This document shows, one piece after another, positions 38,093 through 47,600 of a stretch of DNA of 64,000 nucleotides. This DNA comes from Streptomyces carminius (lineage in GTDB: Bacteria > Actinomycetota > Actinomycetes > Streptomycetales > Streptomycetaceae): the NCBI RefSeq assembly GCF_002794255.1, contig NZ_PGGW01000005.1, positions 62,001 to 126,000 of the forward strand, read 5' to 3'. The first letter of the stretch is position 1. Each line of letters starts with the position of its first letter. A program made the position numbers and the translations under genes. The notes beneath the pieces are model-generated. The model did not search any database and was not told where the DNA came from. It saw nothing but the letters and a program-made list of their open reading frames with translations.

Positions 38093-38160
38093 CCCGTACC
38101 GCCTCCAACGCTCAGCCGCCCGTTCCCGTTGGGTGGCGGCCCACCCGCTCCCCCAAAGAT

Positions 38161-38212
38161 TTTTTGCAAAAATAGTTTTGCAGAGCACTTCCGGCGCTCT
38201 ACCCTCCCTCCA
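38161..38212 (+). promoter_or_regulatory. Possible operator and promoter of the ArsR-type gene
   Basis: A 12-bp palindrome TTTTTGCAAAAA (38161-38172), unusually AT-rich for this genome, is followed by a TTGCAG -35-like box (38178-38183) and a TACCCT -10-like box (38200-38205) at 16-bp spacing. The expected transcription start falls at about 38211-38213, on the ATG, which would make the transcript leaderless. The palindrome may bind the ArsR-type protein itself. Confidence 0.4.
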
Positions 38213-38943
38213 TGGCCGACGAGAAGACGGACAGGGCACGCACTCGCGTACTGCACCCCGAACGGGACGCGGCGGCGCTGAAGGCGCTCACCCACCCACT
38301 GCGCATCCGGCTGCTCGGGCTGCTGCGGGAGGACGGCCCCGCGACCGCGACCGAACTCGCGGAGCGGACCGGCCAGTCCTCCGCCTCCACCAGCTACCAC
38401 CTGCGAGTACTGGCCAGACATGCCTTCGTCGCCGAGGCCGCGCACCGGGACGGGCGGGAGCGTCGCTGGCGGTCGGTGCACACCGACACCGCCTGGGACA
38501 ACGCGGCCATGTACGCCTCCCCCGGCGGCCGCACCTCCCTCAGCGCGGTACGCGGCCTCCAGATCGAGCATCTGGAGCGGTCCCTGCACCGTCACGAGGA
38601 GGACGTGGCGGCCGGTCGGCTCGGGCCGCAGTGGCTGGAACCAGCCGGCATCAGCGACCGGCTGGACCGGCTGACCCCGGAATCGCTCACCGAGCTGCGG
38701 GAGACGCTCCGCCGGAAGGCCGATGAGCTGGCGGCCCGCGACGAGGGCGATCCGCGCGCCGAGAAGACCGTCCTGCTCTGGGCCGGGCTGCCCCTGGCAG
38801 CGGCCCGCCCCGGTTCCTCCCCCGGCGGCCCCGGCACGGCCCCGGCCCCGAACGCCGAGCCAGGCACAGACGCAGAAGCAGAAGCAGAAACCGTCGACGG
38901 TGGCGGCGATCCCGGCGCCCACGGCCGGAACGGTACCTCGTGA
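38212..38943 (+). CDS. ArsR-family transcriptional regulator
   Basis: A 243-residue protein with a winged HTH at residues 20-90 (LTHPLRIRLLGLLREDGPAT, A-E-L-A-E-R-T-G-Q-S) and an acidic, Ser/Glu-rich second half. There is no cysteine metal-binding motif, so it is probably not metal-responsive. It starts with ATG 38212; no purine-rich ribosome site precedes it (the upstream run is pyrimidine-rich), consistent with leaderless translation. Its stop overlaps the GTG of the MFS gene (GTGA), so both are one operon and it likely controls that transporter. Confidence 0.85.
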   Translation: MADEKTDRARTRVLHPERDAAALKALTHPLRIRLLGLLREDGPATATELAERTGQSSASTSYHLRVLARHAFVAEAAHRDGRERRWRSVHTDTAWDNAAMYASPGGRTSLSAVRGLQIEHLERSLHRHEEDVAAGRLGPQWLEPAGISDRLDRLTPESLTELRETLRRKADELAARDEGDPRAEKTVLLWAGLPLAAARPGSSPGGPGTAPAPNAEPGTDAEAEAETVDGGGDPGAHGRNGTS

Positions 38944-40301
38944 CCGCGCCGCTGGACCCGGCAACGGCCCGGCGCCGCTTCGCCTCGGTCACCTTCCTCT
39001 TCTGGCTCCCGGTCGGGCTGTACATACCCGCGATGGTCCTGCTTTTCGGCCAGCGCGGTATGAGCCTCACCGCCGTGGCCGGACTGTTCGCCGTGTACTC
39101 CCTCACCGTCACCGTGCTGGAGCTGCCCACCGGCGGGCTGTCCGACGTCGTCGGCCGCCGCACCGTACTGGCCGCCGCGGGTGTGCTCACCACGATCGCC
39201 CTGGTCCTGCAGGCGCTGGGCACCACGGCCTGGGTCCTCGCCCTGGGCCTGGTCCTGGCGGGCACCGGCCGCGCGCTGTCCAGCGGCCCCGCCGAGGCGT
39301 GGTACGTGGACACCGTGCAGGCGCACTCCGGACCCGGCGCGGAACTGCGCACCGGGCTGGCCCGCGGAAACACCGCCTCCGCCACCGCGCTGGCGCTCGG
39401 CACCCTGTGCGGCGGCGGCCTGCCCTGGCTGCTGGGCCTCGGCCCGGATCCGGGCGCCCGGCTGGACGAGGCCACCGCCGGGCTGGTCCTCCCGCTGTCG
39501 GTCCCGGCGCTGCTGGGAGCGGCCGTCGGGGTGGTCTTCACGGTGTACGTCCTGACCGCGCTGCCCGAACCACCCCGTCCCCCGGTCACACTGCGGGGGA
39601 CGCTGCGGGGCGTCCCGGCCACCGTGCTGGGCGGACTGCGGCTGGGCGGGCGGAACGCCCTGGTGCGCCGGGTGCTGTTGAGTGCCGCCGCCGCGGGGAC
39701 CGCGCTGGCCGTCATCGAACTGCTCACCCCGGGGCGCTCCGCCGAGCTGACCGGGGCACCCGAGTCGGGTGCCCTGCTCTTCGCCGCTCTCGCCTGCGGC
39801 GGCTTCGTGTGCACCGCCCTCGGCAGCCACTGCGCACCGCCGGCCGCCCGGCTGACCGGCAGCGGGGAACGCGCCGTCCTGGCCGGCCTCGGGACCGGGG
39901 CCACGGGCCTGCTGCTGCTCGGGGTGACCGTGCTGTGGTCCGGACCGGCCGTCCTGGCCATGGCCGCCACCGGCTATGCCCTGGTCTACTTCGGCATCGG
40001 CGTGGCCGGTCCCAACAAGAACGAGCTGCTGCACCGCCGGGTCGACAGCGCCGGCCGGGCCACCGCGTTGTCAGTCCAGTCCCTGGCCCTGCAGTCCGCC
40101 GGGGCCCTCGCCGGCCTGGCCGCCGGCGCCCTGCCACGCGGCCCGCTGCCCTGGCTGCTGGCCGGTGCGGCCCTGCTGGCCGGTGCGCTGCTGTGGGCCC
40201 GCCGGGCCGACTCCGGGACCGCGGCAGCCCCGGCCGCACCGGTGCCGCCCGCCAGGGGCGCCGTACTGCCACCGGCCGGGGGCACCTCCCGAGCGGGGTG
40301 A
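38940..40301 (+). CDS. MFS transporter (12-helix)
   Basis: A 453-residue membrane protein of the major facilitator superfamily. The N-terminal half has GLYIPAMVLLFGQRGMSL, motif A-like G-G-L-S-D-V-V-G-R-R-T-V, and about 12 hydrophobic segments. The substrate is unknown. GTG 38940 overlaps the ArsR-type stop. Its end faces recX, 67 bp away. Confidence 0.85.
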   Translation: MTAPLDPATARRRFASVTFLFWLPVGLYIPAMVLLFGQRGMSLTAVAGLFAVYSLTVTVLELPTGGLSDVVGRRTVLAAAGVLTTIALVLQALGTTAWVLALGLVLAGTGRALSSGPAEAWYVDTVQAHSGPGAELRTGLARGNTASATALALGTLCGGGLPWLLGLGPDPGARLDEATAGLVLPLSVPALLGAAVGVVFTVYVLTALPEPPRPPVTLRGTLRGVPATVLGGLRLGGRNALVRRVLLSAAAAGTALAVIELLTPGRSAELTGAPESGALLFAALACGGFVCTALGSHCAPPAARLTGSGERAVLAGLGTGATGLLLLGVTVLWSGPAVLAMAATGYALVYFGIGVAGPNKNELLHRRVDSAGRATALSVQSLALQSAGALAGLAAGALPRGPLPWLLAGAALLAGALLWARRADSGTAAAPAAPVPPARGAVLPPAGGTSRAG

Positions 40302-40368
40302 TCCGGAGGCGCCCATGGACGATCAGGCGAACCGGAACGCCGCCCGGTCCGGCTCCGCCCGGTCCCGC

Positions 40369-40902
40369 TCAGTCCGTCCCGTACAGGCCGTACTCCGTCA
40401 CGTCCTCGCCCTCCGCCTCCAGCGCCTCCCGAACGATGCGCAGGGCGAGCCCTTCCGGGTATCCCTTCCGGGCGAGCATCCCGGCGAGGCGGCGCAGCCG
40501 CCTGTCCCGGTCGAGTCCTCTGGTGGCGCGCAGCTTGCGTGCCACCAGAGCGCGGGCGGTCTCCTCCTCCCGCTCCGGGTCGAGCCGCCCGACGGCGTCG
40601 TCGACCAGACCTGGATCCACCCCCTTGTGCCGCAGTTCCCTGGCGAGGGCACGGCGGGCCAGGCCCCGGCCGCGGTGCCGGGACTCCACCCATGCTTCGG
40701 AGAACGCCGCGTCGTCGATCAGCCCGACGTCCTCGAACCTGGACAGCACCGATTCGGCCACGTCCTCGGGGATCTCCCGCTTGCGCAGCGCCTCCGCGAG
40801 CTGGCCGCGGGTACGCGGGGTGCCGGTGAGCAGGCGCAGGCAGATCGCCCGCGCCCGCTCCTCCGGATCACCGGCAGGAAGGCCCTCCTGTCGTCCCGCC
40901 AC
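40369..40902 (-). CDS. recX: RecA regulator RecX
   Basis: RecX binds RecA filaments and inhibits or modulates RecA recombinase. The 177-residue protein has the three-helix repeats of the family (AICLRLLTGTPRTRGQLAEA and V-L-S-R-F-E-D-V-G-L-I-D-D-A-A-F). GTG 40902 lies 3 bp after the recA stop codon, so it is coupled to recA. Confidence 0.95.
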   Translation of the reverse strand: MAGRQEGLPAGDPEERARAICLRLLTGTPRTRGQLAEALRKREIPEDVAESVLSRFEDVGLIDDAAFSEAWVESRHRGRGLARRALARELRHKGVDPGLVDDAVGRLDPEREEETARALVARKLRATRGLDRDRRLRRLAGMLARKGYPEGLALRIVREALEAEGEDVTEYGLYGTD

Positions 40903-40905
40903 GGC

Positions 40906-42042
40906 TCAGCTCTTGGCCGCGGCGCTCTTGGCCGCCTTGGCCCGGGTGGCCGGCGCGGGCACCGCCTTCGCCGCGGTCCCCGCCTCGGCCGGGACCGCCT
41001 CGGCCGCCGGGACGTCCGCACCCGGCTCGTTCTCGGGAGTCTCCTTCTTCGGGCCGATGCCCAGCTTCTCCTTGATCTTCCTCTCGATCTCGTTGGCGAG
41101 ATCGGGGTTGTCGCGGAGGAAGTTGCGGGCGTTCTCCTTGCCCTGGCCGAGCTGGTCGCCCTCGTAGGTGTACCAGGCGCCGGACTTGCGGATGAAGCCG
41201 TGCTCGACGCCCATGTCGATCAGCCCGCCCTCACGGCTGATGCCGATGCCGTAGAGGATGTCGAACTCGGCCTGCTTGAAGGGCGGCGCGACCTTGTTCT
41301 TCACGACCTTGACCCGGGTGCGGTTGCCGACCGCGTCGGTGCCGTCCTTGAGGGTCTCGATACGGCGGATGTCGAGCCGGACCGAGGCGTAGAACTTCAG
41401 CGCCCGGCCACCGGTGGTGGTCTCCGGAGAGCCGAACATCACGCCGACCTTCTCACGGAGCTGGTTGATGAAGATCGCGGTGGTCTTGGAGTGGTGGAGC
41501 GCACCGGTGATCTTCCGCAGCGCCTGACTCATCAGCCGGGCCTGGAGGCCGACGTGGGAGTCGCCCATCTCGCCCTCGATCTCCGCACGCGGCACCAGGG
41601 CGGCCACGGAGTCGATCACGATCAGGTCGAGGGCGCCGGAGCGGATCAGCATGTCGGTGATCTCCAGCGCCTGCTCGCCGTTGTCCGGCTGGGACAGGAT
41701 GAGGGAGTCCACGTCCACGCCCAGCCGCTTGGCGTACTCCGGGTCCAGCGCGTGCTCGGCGTCCACGAAGGCGACCGTGCCGCCCATCCGCTGGGCGTTG
41801 GCCACCGCGTGGAGGGTCAGGGTCGTCTTGCCGGAGGACTCCGGGCCGTAGACCTCGACCACCCGGCCACGCGGCAGACCGCCCACCCCGAGCGCCACGT
41901 CGAGAGCGGTCGACCCGGTGGGGATGACCTCGATGGGCTCGTCCGGCCGTTCGCCGAGACGCATCACGGCGCCCTTGCCGAACTGCCGTTCAATCTGTGC
42001 GAGCGCGGCGTCGAGCGCCTTCTCGCGGTCGGTTCCTGCCAT
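40906..42042 (-). CDS. recA: Recombinase RecA
   Basis: RecA pairs homologous DNA and activates LexA self-cleavage. The 378-residue protein has the P-loop GPESSGKTT at residues 66-74, Walker B ([10 protein letters not shown]), and L1/L2 DNA-binding loops; the last 50 residues are Ala/Lys/Pro-rich, as in other Streptomyces. ATG 42042 begins [10 protein letters not shown]; no consensus GGAGG is visible at good spacing. It is preceded by a LexA box and a TTGACA -35, and followed by recX. Confidence 0.98.
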   Translation of the reverse strand: MAGTDREKALDAALAQIERQFGKGAVMRLGERPDEPIEVIPTGSTALDVALGVGGLPRGRVVEVYGPESSGKTTLTLHAVANAQRMGGTVAFVDAEHALDPEYAKRLGVDVDSLILSQPDNGEQALEITDMLIRSGALDLIVIDSVAALVPRAEIEGEMGDSHVGLQARLMSQALRKITGALHHSKTTAIFINQLREKVGVMFGSPETTTGGRALKFYASVRLDIRRIETLKDGTDAVGNRTRVKVVKNKVAPPFKQAEFDILYGIGISREGGLIDMGVEHGFIRKSGAWYTYEGDQLGQGKENARNFLRDNPDLANEIERKIKEKLGIGPKKETPENEPGADVPAAEAVPAEAGTAAKAVPAPATRAKAAKSAAAKS

Positions 42043-42147
42043 GGGTGCCACCCGATTTGCTTGAGTCGATCGCTTCACGTCAAACGACGCTAGCGCCTGC
42101 CACTGACAATGGGTCCGGACACCGCCCGGTCCGCCCAGCCACTCTAT

Positions 42148-42161
42148 GAGAATAGTTGTTC
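42148..42161 (-). promoter_or_regulatory. LexA (SOS) box upstream of recA
   Basis: On the minus strand it reads GAACAACTATTCTC, similar to the recA operators I recall from Streptomyces (GAACATCCATTCTC). It lies 106 bp upstream of the recA start and overlaps the promoter spacer or -10 region. Confidence 0.75.
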
Positions 42162-42169
42162 GATTTTCG

Positions 42170-42175
42170 TGTCAA
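42170..42175 (-). promoter_or_regulatory. recA promoter -35 hexamer TTGACA
   Basis: A perfect TTGACA on the minus strand sits 8 bp upstream of the LexA box. A -10-like TATTCT (42149-42154) follows at only 15 bp, so the exact -10 is uncertain. Confidence 0.55.
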
Positions 42176-42257
42176 GTCACCCCGAAACCCTGTGGAAAAG
42201 CAAGAAAACCCCAGGTCAGCGCGGGAAGAAGCACAACACGCCCGGCCGCCGGGGGGC

Positions 42258-42452
42258 TCACCTCAGCTCGGCGGGGACGTCCACGGCCCGGCAGACCGCG
42301 CGCCAGACGTCCTTCGCCTCCCACCCCGCCTCCAGCGCCTGGTGCACCGTTCGCCCGCCGAGCTCGGACATCACATGATCACGTGCGAAGGAGTCGGCGT
42401 ACGCCGCACCGAAGTGGGCCGCCATCCGCTCCCAGAAGACCGTCAACCGCAT
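42258..42452 (-). CDS. DUF3046 protein, conserved next to recA
   Basis: A 64-residue protein (MRLTVFWERMAAHFGAAYAD, with the D-V-P-A-E-L-R end) of the actinobacterial DUF3046 family, which usually sits beside recA. No function is established. ATG 42452 is the family start. It is 215 bp upstream of recA on the same strand, so the promoter of recA lies between them. Confidence 0.9.
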   Translation of the reverse strand: MRLTVFWERMAAHFGAAYADSFARDHVMSELGGRTVHQALEAGWEAKDVWRAVCRAVDVPAELR

Positions 42453-42556
42453 ACCCCCAGTATCAGCGGTACGCCCCCGGGCACGGGCACGGTCGGAACC
42501 GCGCCGGCGCGGGGAGGCGCCCCCCCCACTCGCGCCTCCCCGCCTCCGCCGTCCCG

Positions 42557-42865
42557 TCAGCCCAGGGCCCGCACTCCCGCGGTGACCAGGACGGCGGCGG
42601 CCACCACCACCAGGAAGGGCGCGCGCAGCACCAGGGCGACCGCCGCCGCGGCGACGCCCGCCGCCCGGGCGTCGACCACCAGCGCGCCGCCGTCCCCTCC
42701 GAAGGTCTGCTGCGCGGTGAGCGACGCCAGCAGCGCGACCGGCAGCAGGGCCGCCAGCCGCCGGACCAGCGGGCGCTCCAGAGCCCCCGCGGGCACCGAC
42801 AGTCCCACCAGCTTCACGAGGTAGCAGCCGACCGCCGTCGCCGCCACCGCGGTCCAGACGCTCAT
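42557..42865 (-). CDS. azlD: Branched-chain amino acid export protein AzlD
   Basis: A 102-residue membrane protein with four hydrophobic segments, the AzlD partner of AzlC in exporting branched-chain amino acids or analogues. ATG 42865 overlaps the azlC stop codon (ATGA), so both are translated together. Confidence 0.9.
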   Translation of the reverse strand: MSVWTAVAATAVGCYLVKLVGLSVPAGALERPLVRRLAALLPVALLASLTAQQTFGGDGGALVVDARAAGVAAAAVALVLRAPFLVVVAAAVLVTAGVRALG

Positions 42866-43752
42866 CGCGCACCCTCTTCTTCCGGTTCTTCCGGTTCTTC
42901 CGGCTTCTCGTCCGGCTTCCCGCCGGGCTCCTCGCGTGTCCCCGCCCGCCGGCCGTGCACCAGCAGCACCAGCGGGGCGGCCAGCGCCGCCACCAGCACC
43001 GGCACCCCGGCCGGGAGCACCGGCAGGAACGCCAGGCCCAGCAGCACCGCGAGCCCGGCCGTGGCCCGTTCCACCGCCGTCCGCAGCATGGGGGCGAGCA
43101 GCGCCAGGAAGACGGCCGGACCGGCCGCGTCCAGCCCCCAGGCGCCGGTGTCGCCGAGCGCGGCGGCACCCAGCCCGCCGAGCAGCGTGGTCAGGTTCCA
43201 CAGCAGGTACAGGCTGGCGCCGGTGACCGCGAAGCCGAGCCGGGCCGTACGCGTGTCGCGCTGGGCGAGGGCGACGGCGGAGGTCTCGTCGATGACCCAC
43301 TGGGCGGCCAGCGGCCGCACCGCGCGCGGCAGCCGCAGCAGAGTGGACAGCCGCAGCCCGTAGAAGGCGTTGCGGACCCCGAGGAAGAAGGCCCCGGCCG
43401 CGGCGGTGAGCGGGCTGCCGCCGGCGGCGAGCGCGCCGACGAGGGCGAACTGCGAGGCACCGGTGAACACCAGCAGGCTCAGCGCGCAGGTCTGCGCGAG
43501 GCTCAGGCCCGCCCCGGCGGAGGTCACCCCGAAGGCGAAGCCCGAGAGGCCGACGGCGACACCGACCCCCAGCGCGTCCCGGACGACGGCGCGGTCCCCA
43601 CCACCGGGCGGCACCTCCACCGGCCGCGCGACCGGCCCCGCGACCGGCCCCGCGACCGGTTCCGTCACCGGCCGCACGGCGTCGCCCGCCGCTCCCGCGA
43701 CGGCATCCGGCGTGTCCGGGATCTTCCGATTGATCCTGTTCTGCTCTGGCAC
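42862..43752 (-). CDS. azlC: Branched-chain amino acid export protein AzlC
   Basis: A 296-residue membrane protein of the AzlC family with G-A-S-Q-F-A-L-V-G and F-L-G-V-R-N-A-F-Y-G-L-R motifs and about seven hydrophobic segments. Both termini carry tandem repeats: an N-terminal G-P-V-A-type run (12-bp units) and a C-terminal EEP-EEP-EEE tail (9-bp units). The first 60 residues are therefore atypical, and an internal start is possible. GTG 43752 lies 9 bp downstream of the AraC-type stop, same strand, so the regulator probably controls it. Confidence 0.88.
   Translation of the reverse strand: MPEQNRINRKIPDTPDAVAGAAGDAVRPVTEPVAGPVAGPVARPVEVPPGGGDRAVVRDALGVGVAVGLSGFAFGVTSAGAGLSLAQTCALSLLVFTGASQFALVGALAAGGSPLTAAAGAFFLGVRNAFYGLRLSTLLRLPRAVRPLAAQWVIDETSAVALAQRDTRTARLGFAVTGASLYLLWNLTTLLGGLGAAALGDTGAWGLDAAGPAVFLALLAPMLRTAVERATAGLAVLLGLAFLPVLPAGVPVLVAALAAPLVLLVHGRRAGTREEPGGKPDEKPEEPEEPEEEGAR
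42877..42903 (-). repeat. Three perfect 9-bp units in azlC (EEP tail)
   Basis: TTCTTCCGG occurs three times in a row on the plus strand. In azlC it encodes Glu-Glu-Pro repeats near the C-terminus. Confidence 0.9.
43628..43663 (-). repeat. 12-bp tandem repeat in the azlC N-terminus
   Basis: GCGACCGGCCCC occurs twice, and a variant GCGACCGGTTCC follows it. In azlC it encodes a G-P-V-A run in the N-terminal segment ahead of the membrane domain. Confidence 0.85.
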
Positions 43753-43761
43753 GGAGCGATA

Positions 43762-44613
43762 CTACGGACGCCGCTCCCGCGCGGTCTTGTACGTTCTTGC
43801 GCGTTCCCGCTGGTAGGCGCCGGGGGGCACCCCGACGATCCGGCGGAAGTGCCGCCCCAGGTGCGGCTGGTCGGTGAAGCCGACGGCACCGGCCACCTCG
43901 GCGGGCGGCACCCCCTCCTCCAGCAGCCGCCGGGCCCGCCGGACCCGGGCGCTGGTGAGCCAGGTGTGCGGCGGCATGCCGTACCGCTCCCGGAAGGCGC
44001 GCAGCAGGGCGAACGGGCCGGTGTCCAGCTCCGCGGCGAGCCGTTCCAGGGTGGGCGGATCCGTCATCCGCGCCAGGAGGATCTCGCGGGCGCGCACTGC
44101 GGTGCCCACGCCCGCCGTACGGACCGGGCGGGACGGGAGCGGGCCGCCGTACCGCCGCAGCAGCCGGGTGACGACCACCCGCAGCAGGATGTCGGCGGCC
44201 AGGGCATCACCCTGCTCGGCCTCCCGGTGCACCTCGGTGATCAGCCGCGCGGCGTACGGATCGTGCGCCAGGGACTCGGTGAACCCCGCGGTGCCCCGCA
44301 GGCCGGTGGTCCCGGCGGCGATGGCGGCGACCGTACCGGCCGACGGGTAGAGCGTGGCGTAGGCCCAGCCCTCCGGCACCCCGGCCCGCGCGGTGTGCGC
44401 CACCTCGGGATTGATCATGACGACGGAGCCCGGCCCGGCCCGTACGGTGCCCTCCGGCAGCCCGACCTCCTCCACCCCGCCGGTGACGGCGGCGAGCACG
44501 TAGCCGCCGTGGGCGTGCGGCGGAAAGGTGTGCCGGACGTAGCGGGCGCGGAGCAGGTCGGTGTCCGGCAGCCGCTCGTACCGCCAGTGCCGCGCCCACT
44601 CCTGTGTGCCCAT
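43762..44613 (-). CDS. AraC-family transcriptional regulator
   Basis: A 283-residue regulator with an N-terminal cupin-like sensing domain (HTFPPHAHGGYVLAAV) and a C-terminal AraC double HTH (TLERLAAELDTGPFALLRAF and AEVAGAVGFTDQPHLGRHF). It lies upstream of azlCD in the same orientation, so it probably activates the exporter in response to its amino acid or analogue substrate. ATG 44613 is likeliest; a second ATG at 44622 is possible. Confidence 0.85.
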   Translation of the reverse strand: MGTQEWARHWRYERLPDTDLLRARYVRHTFPPHAHGGYVLAAVTGGVEEVGLPEGTVRAGPGSVVMINPEVAHTARAGVPEGWAYATLYPSAGTVAAIAAGTTGLRGTAGFTESLAHDPYAARLITEVHREAEQGDALAADILLRVVVTRLLRRYGGPLPSRPVRTAGVGTAVRAREILLARMTDPPTLERLAAELDTGPFALLRAFRERYGMPPHTWLTSARVRRARRLLEEGVPPAEVAGAVGFTDQPHLGRHFRRIVGVPPGAYQRERARTYKTARERRP

Positions 44614-44662
44614 GGCTCCCATTCTGCGGGGGTGCGCGGCGCTGTCAGAGGGCGGGTGCAGG

Positions 44663-47600
44663 ATGGACCCCATGGACCGGGCACCGGCTCTCGACATGTT
44701 CTCCCCCGCGACCCGGGCGTGGTTCGCGGGGGCGTTCCACGCGCCCACCGCCGCCCAGGAGGGCACCTGGCGGGCGATCGCCGAGGAGCGGGACGTGCTG
44801 GCCGTCGCCCCGACCGGCTCCGGCAAGACGCTGGCCGCCTTCCTGGCCGCCCTGGACCGGCTGGCCGCCGCGCCCCCGCCCGCCGACCCGGTCCGGCGCT
44901 GCCGGGTGCTGTACGTCTCACCGCTGAAGGCGCTGGCGGTGGACGTGGAGCGCAATCTGCGCAGCCCGCTGACCGGTATCCGGCAGGAGTCGGTGCGGCT
45001 GGGCCTGCCCGAGCCCGACATCCGGGTCGGCATCCGCTCCGGCGACACCCCGGCCGCCGAGCGCCGCGCGCTGGCCCGGCGCCCGCCGGACATCCTGATC
45101 ACCACACCCGAGTCGCTGTTCCTGATGCTCACCTCCGCCACCCGCGACGCCCTGCGCGGGATCGGGACGGTGATCCTGGACGAGGTGCACGCCGTGGCCG
45201 GGACGAAGCGCGGCGCCCATCTGGCGCTCTCCCTGGAGCGGCTGGACGAGCTGCTGGACCGCCCGGCCCGGCGGATCGGCCTGTCGGCGACGGTCCGGCC
45301 GGTGGACGAGGTGGCGCGCTTCCTCTCGCCCCGGCGCGGGGCGCGGATCGTGCAGCCGGCCGCGCAGAAGGAGTTCGACCTGTCGGTGGTGGTGCCCGTG
45401 CCGGACATGGGCGAGCTGGGCGGCTCCCCGGCGCGGGAGGCGGGCGGCGAGGGCCCCGGCGGGCAGGGCGACCGGCCGTCGATCTGGCCGTCGGTCGAGG
45501 AGCGCATCGCCGACCTGGTCCAGGCCCACCGCTCGACGATCGTGTTCGTCAACTCCCGGCGGCTGGCCGAGCGGCTGTGCAACCGGCTGAACGAGATCGC
45601 GTACGAGCGGGCCACCGGCGAGCCGCTCCCCGAGGACCACTCCCCGGCCGAGCTGATGGGGGGTGCGGGGTCCGCCGGAGGCGCGCCGCCGGTGCTGGCC
45701 CGCGCCCACCACGGCTCGGTCTCCAAGGAGCAGCGGGCCCAGGTGGAGGAGGACCTCAAGGCGGGCCGGCTGCCCGCCGTGGTGGCCACCTCCAGCCTGG
45801 AGCTGGGCATCGACATGGGCGCGGTGGATCTGGTGGTCCAGGTGGAGTCCCCGCCCTCGGTCGCCTCCGGGCTGCAGCGGGTGGGCCGCGCCGGGCACCA
45901 GGTGGGCGCGGTCTCCTCCGGGGTGGTCCTCCCCAAGTACCGGGGCGATCTGGTGCAGGCGGCGGTGGTCACCGAGCGGATGCGTGAGGGGGCCATCGAG
46001 TCCCTGCGGGTGCCCGCCAACCCGCTGGACGTCCTGGCCCAGCAGCTCGTCGCCATGACCGCCCTGGACACCTGGGACGTGGACGAGCTGCTGGTGGTGG
46101 TGCGGCGCGCCGCACCCTTCGCCTCGCTGCCGGAGTCGGCGTACACCGCCGTACTGGACATGCTCGCCGGGCGGTATCCGTCCGACGCCTTCGCCGAGCT
46201 GCGCCCGCGCCTGGTCTGGGACCGGGTCGCCCACACCGTCGCCGGGCGCCCCGGGGCCCAGCGGCTGGCGGTCACCTCGGGCGGGACGATCCCCGACCGC
46301 GGGCTGTTCGGCGTCTTCCTCGCCGGTGCCGACCCGAAGAAGGGCGGCGGCCGGGTCGGGGAGCTGGACGAGGAGATGGTCTACGAGTCCCGGGTGGGCG
46401 ACGTGTTCACCCTGGGCACCACGAGCTGGCGCATCGAGGACATCACCCGCGACCGCGTCCTGGTCACCCCGGCGCCCGGGGTCCCGGGCCGGCTGCCGTT
46501 CTGGAAGGGCGACCAGCTCGGCCGCCCGCTGGAACTGGGCCGGGCGCTGGGCGCGTTCCTGCGCGAGATCGGCGGCCTGTCCGCCGGGGCCGCCCGTGAG
46601 CGGCTGGCCGCGGCCGGGCTGGACGAGTGGGCCGCCGACAACGTCCTGGCCTACCTCGGCGAGCAGCGCGAGGCCTGCGGGCACGTCCCCGACGACCGCA
46701 CGATCGTCGTGGAGCGCTTCCGCGACGAGCTGGGCGACTGGCGGATCGTGGTCCACTCCCCCTTCGGCGCCCAGGTGCACGCCCCCTGGGCGCTGGCGCT
46801 GGGGGCGCGGCTGACCGAGCGGTTCGGTCTGGACGCGCAGGTGATGCACGCCGACGACGGCCTGGTGCTGCGCCTGCCCGACGCCGACCTGGCGGGCTTC
46901 GGCCTCGACGACGCCTTCGGGGAGGGATTCGGCGACGGCCCCGGCGACGGACCGGGCGGCGGTTTCGGCACGGCGCCCGGTGCCGGGGCAGGTGCCGGTA
47001 CGGGCCAGGGCCCCGCCGACCCCGACCAGCCGCCGGTCGGCGCCGCCGACGTCCTGTTCGACCGGGACGAGGTGGAGCGGATCGTCACCGACCGGGTCGG
47101 CGGCTCGGCCCTGTTCGCCGCGCGGTTCCGCGAGTGCGCCGCCCGCGCCCTGCTGCTCCCCCGCCGCGATCCCGGCAGGCGCACCCCGCTGTGGCAGCAG
47201 CGGCAGCGCGCCGCCCAGCTGCTGGAGGTGACCAGCGAGTTCGGTTCCTTCCCCATCGTCCTGGAGGCCGTGCGCGAGTGTCTGCAGGACGTCTTCGACG
47301 TCCCCGGGCTCACCGAGCTGATGGGGGACGTCGAGGCGCGCCGGGTGCGTCTGGTGGAGGTCACCACGCCCGAGCCGTCCCCGTTCGCCCGCTCCCTGTT
47401 GTTCGGCTATGTGGCGCAGTACCTCTACGAGGGCGACTCGCCGCTCGCCGAGCGCCGGGCCGCCGCGCTGTCGCTGGACTCCCGGCTGCTGGCCGAGCTG
47501 CTGGGCCGGGCCGAGCTGCGCGAGCTGCTCGATCCGGAGGTGCTGGCCGAACTGGAGCGCGAGCTGCAGTGGCTCCCCGCGGCGGGAGGGACGGGGGCGG

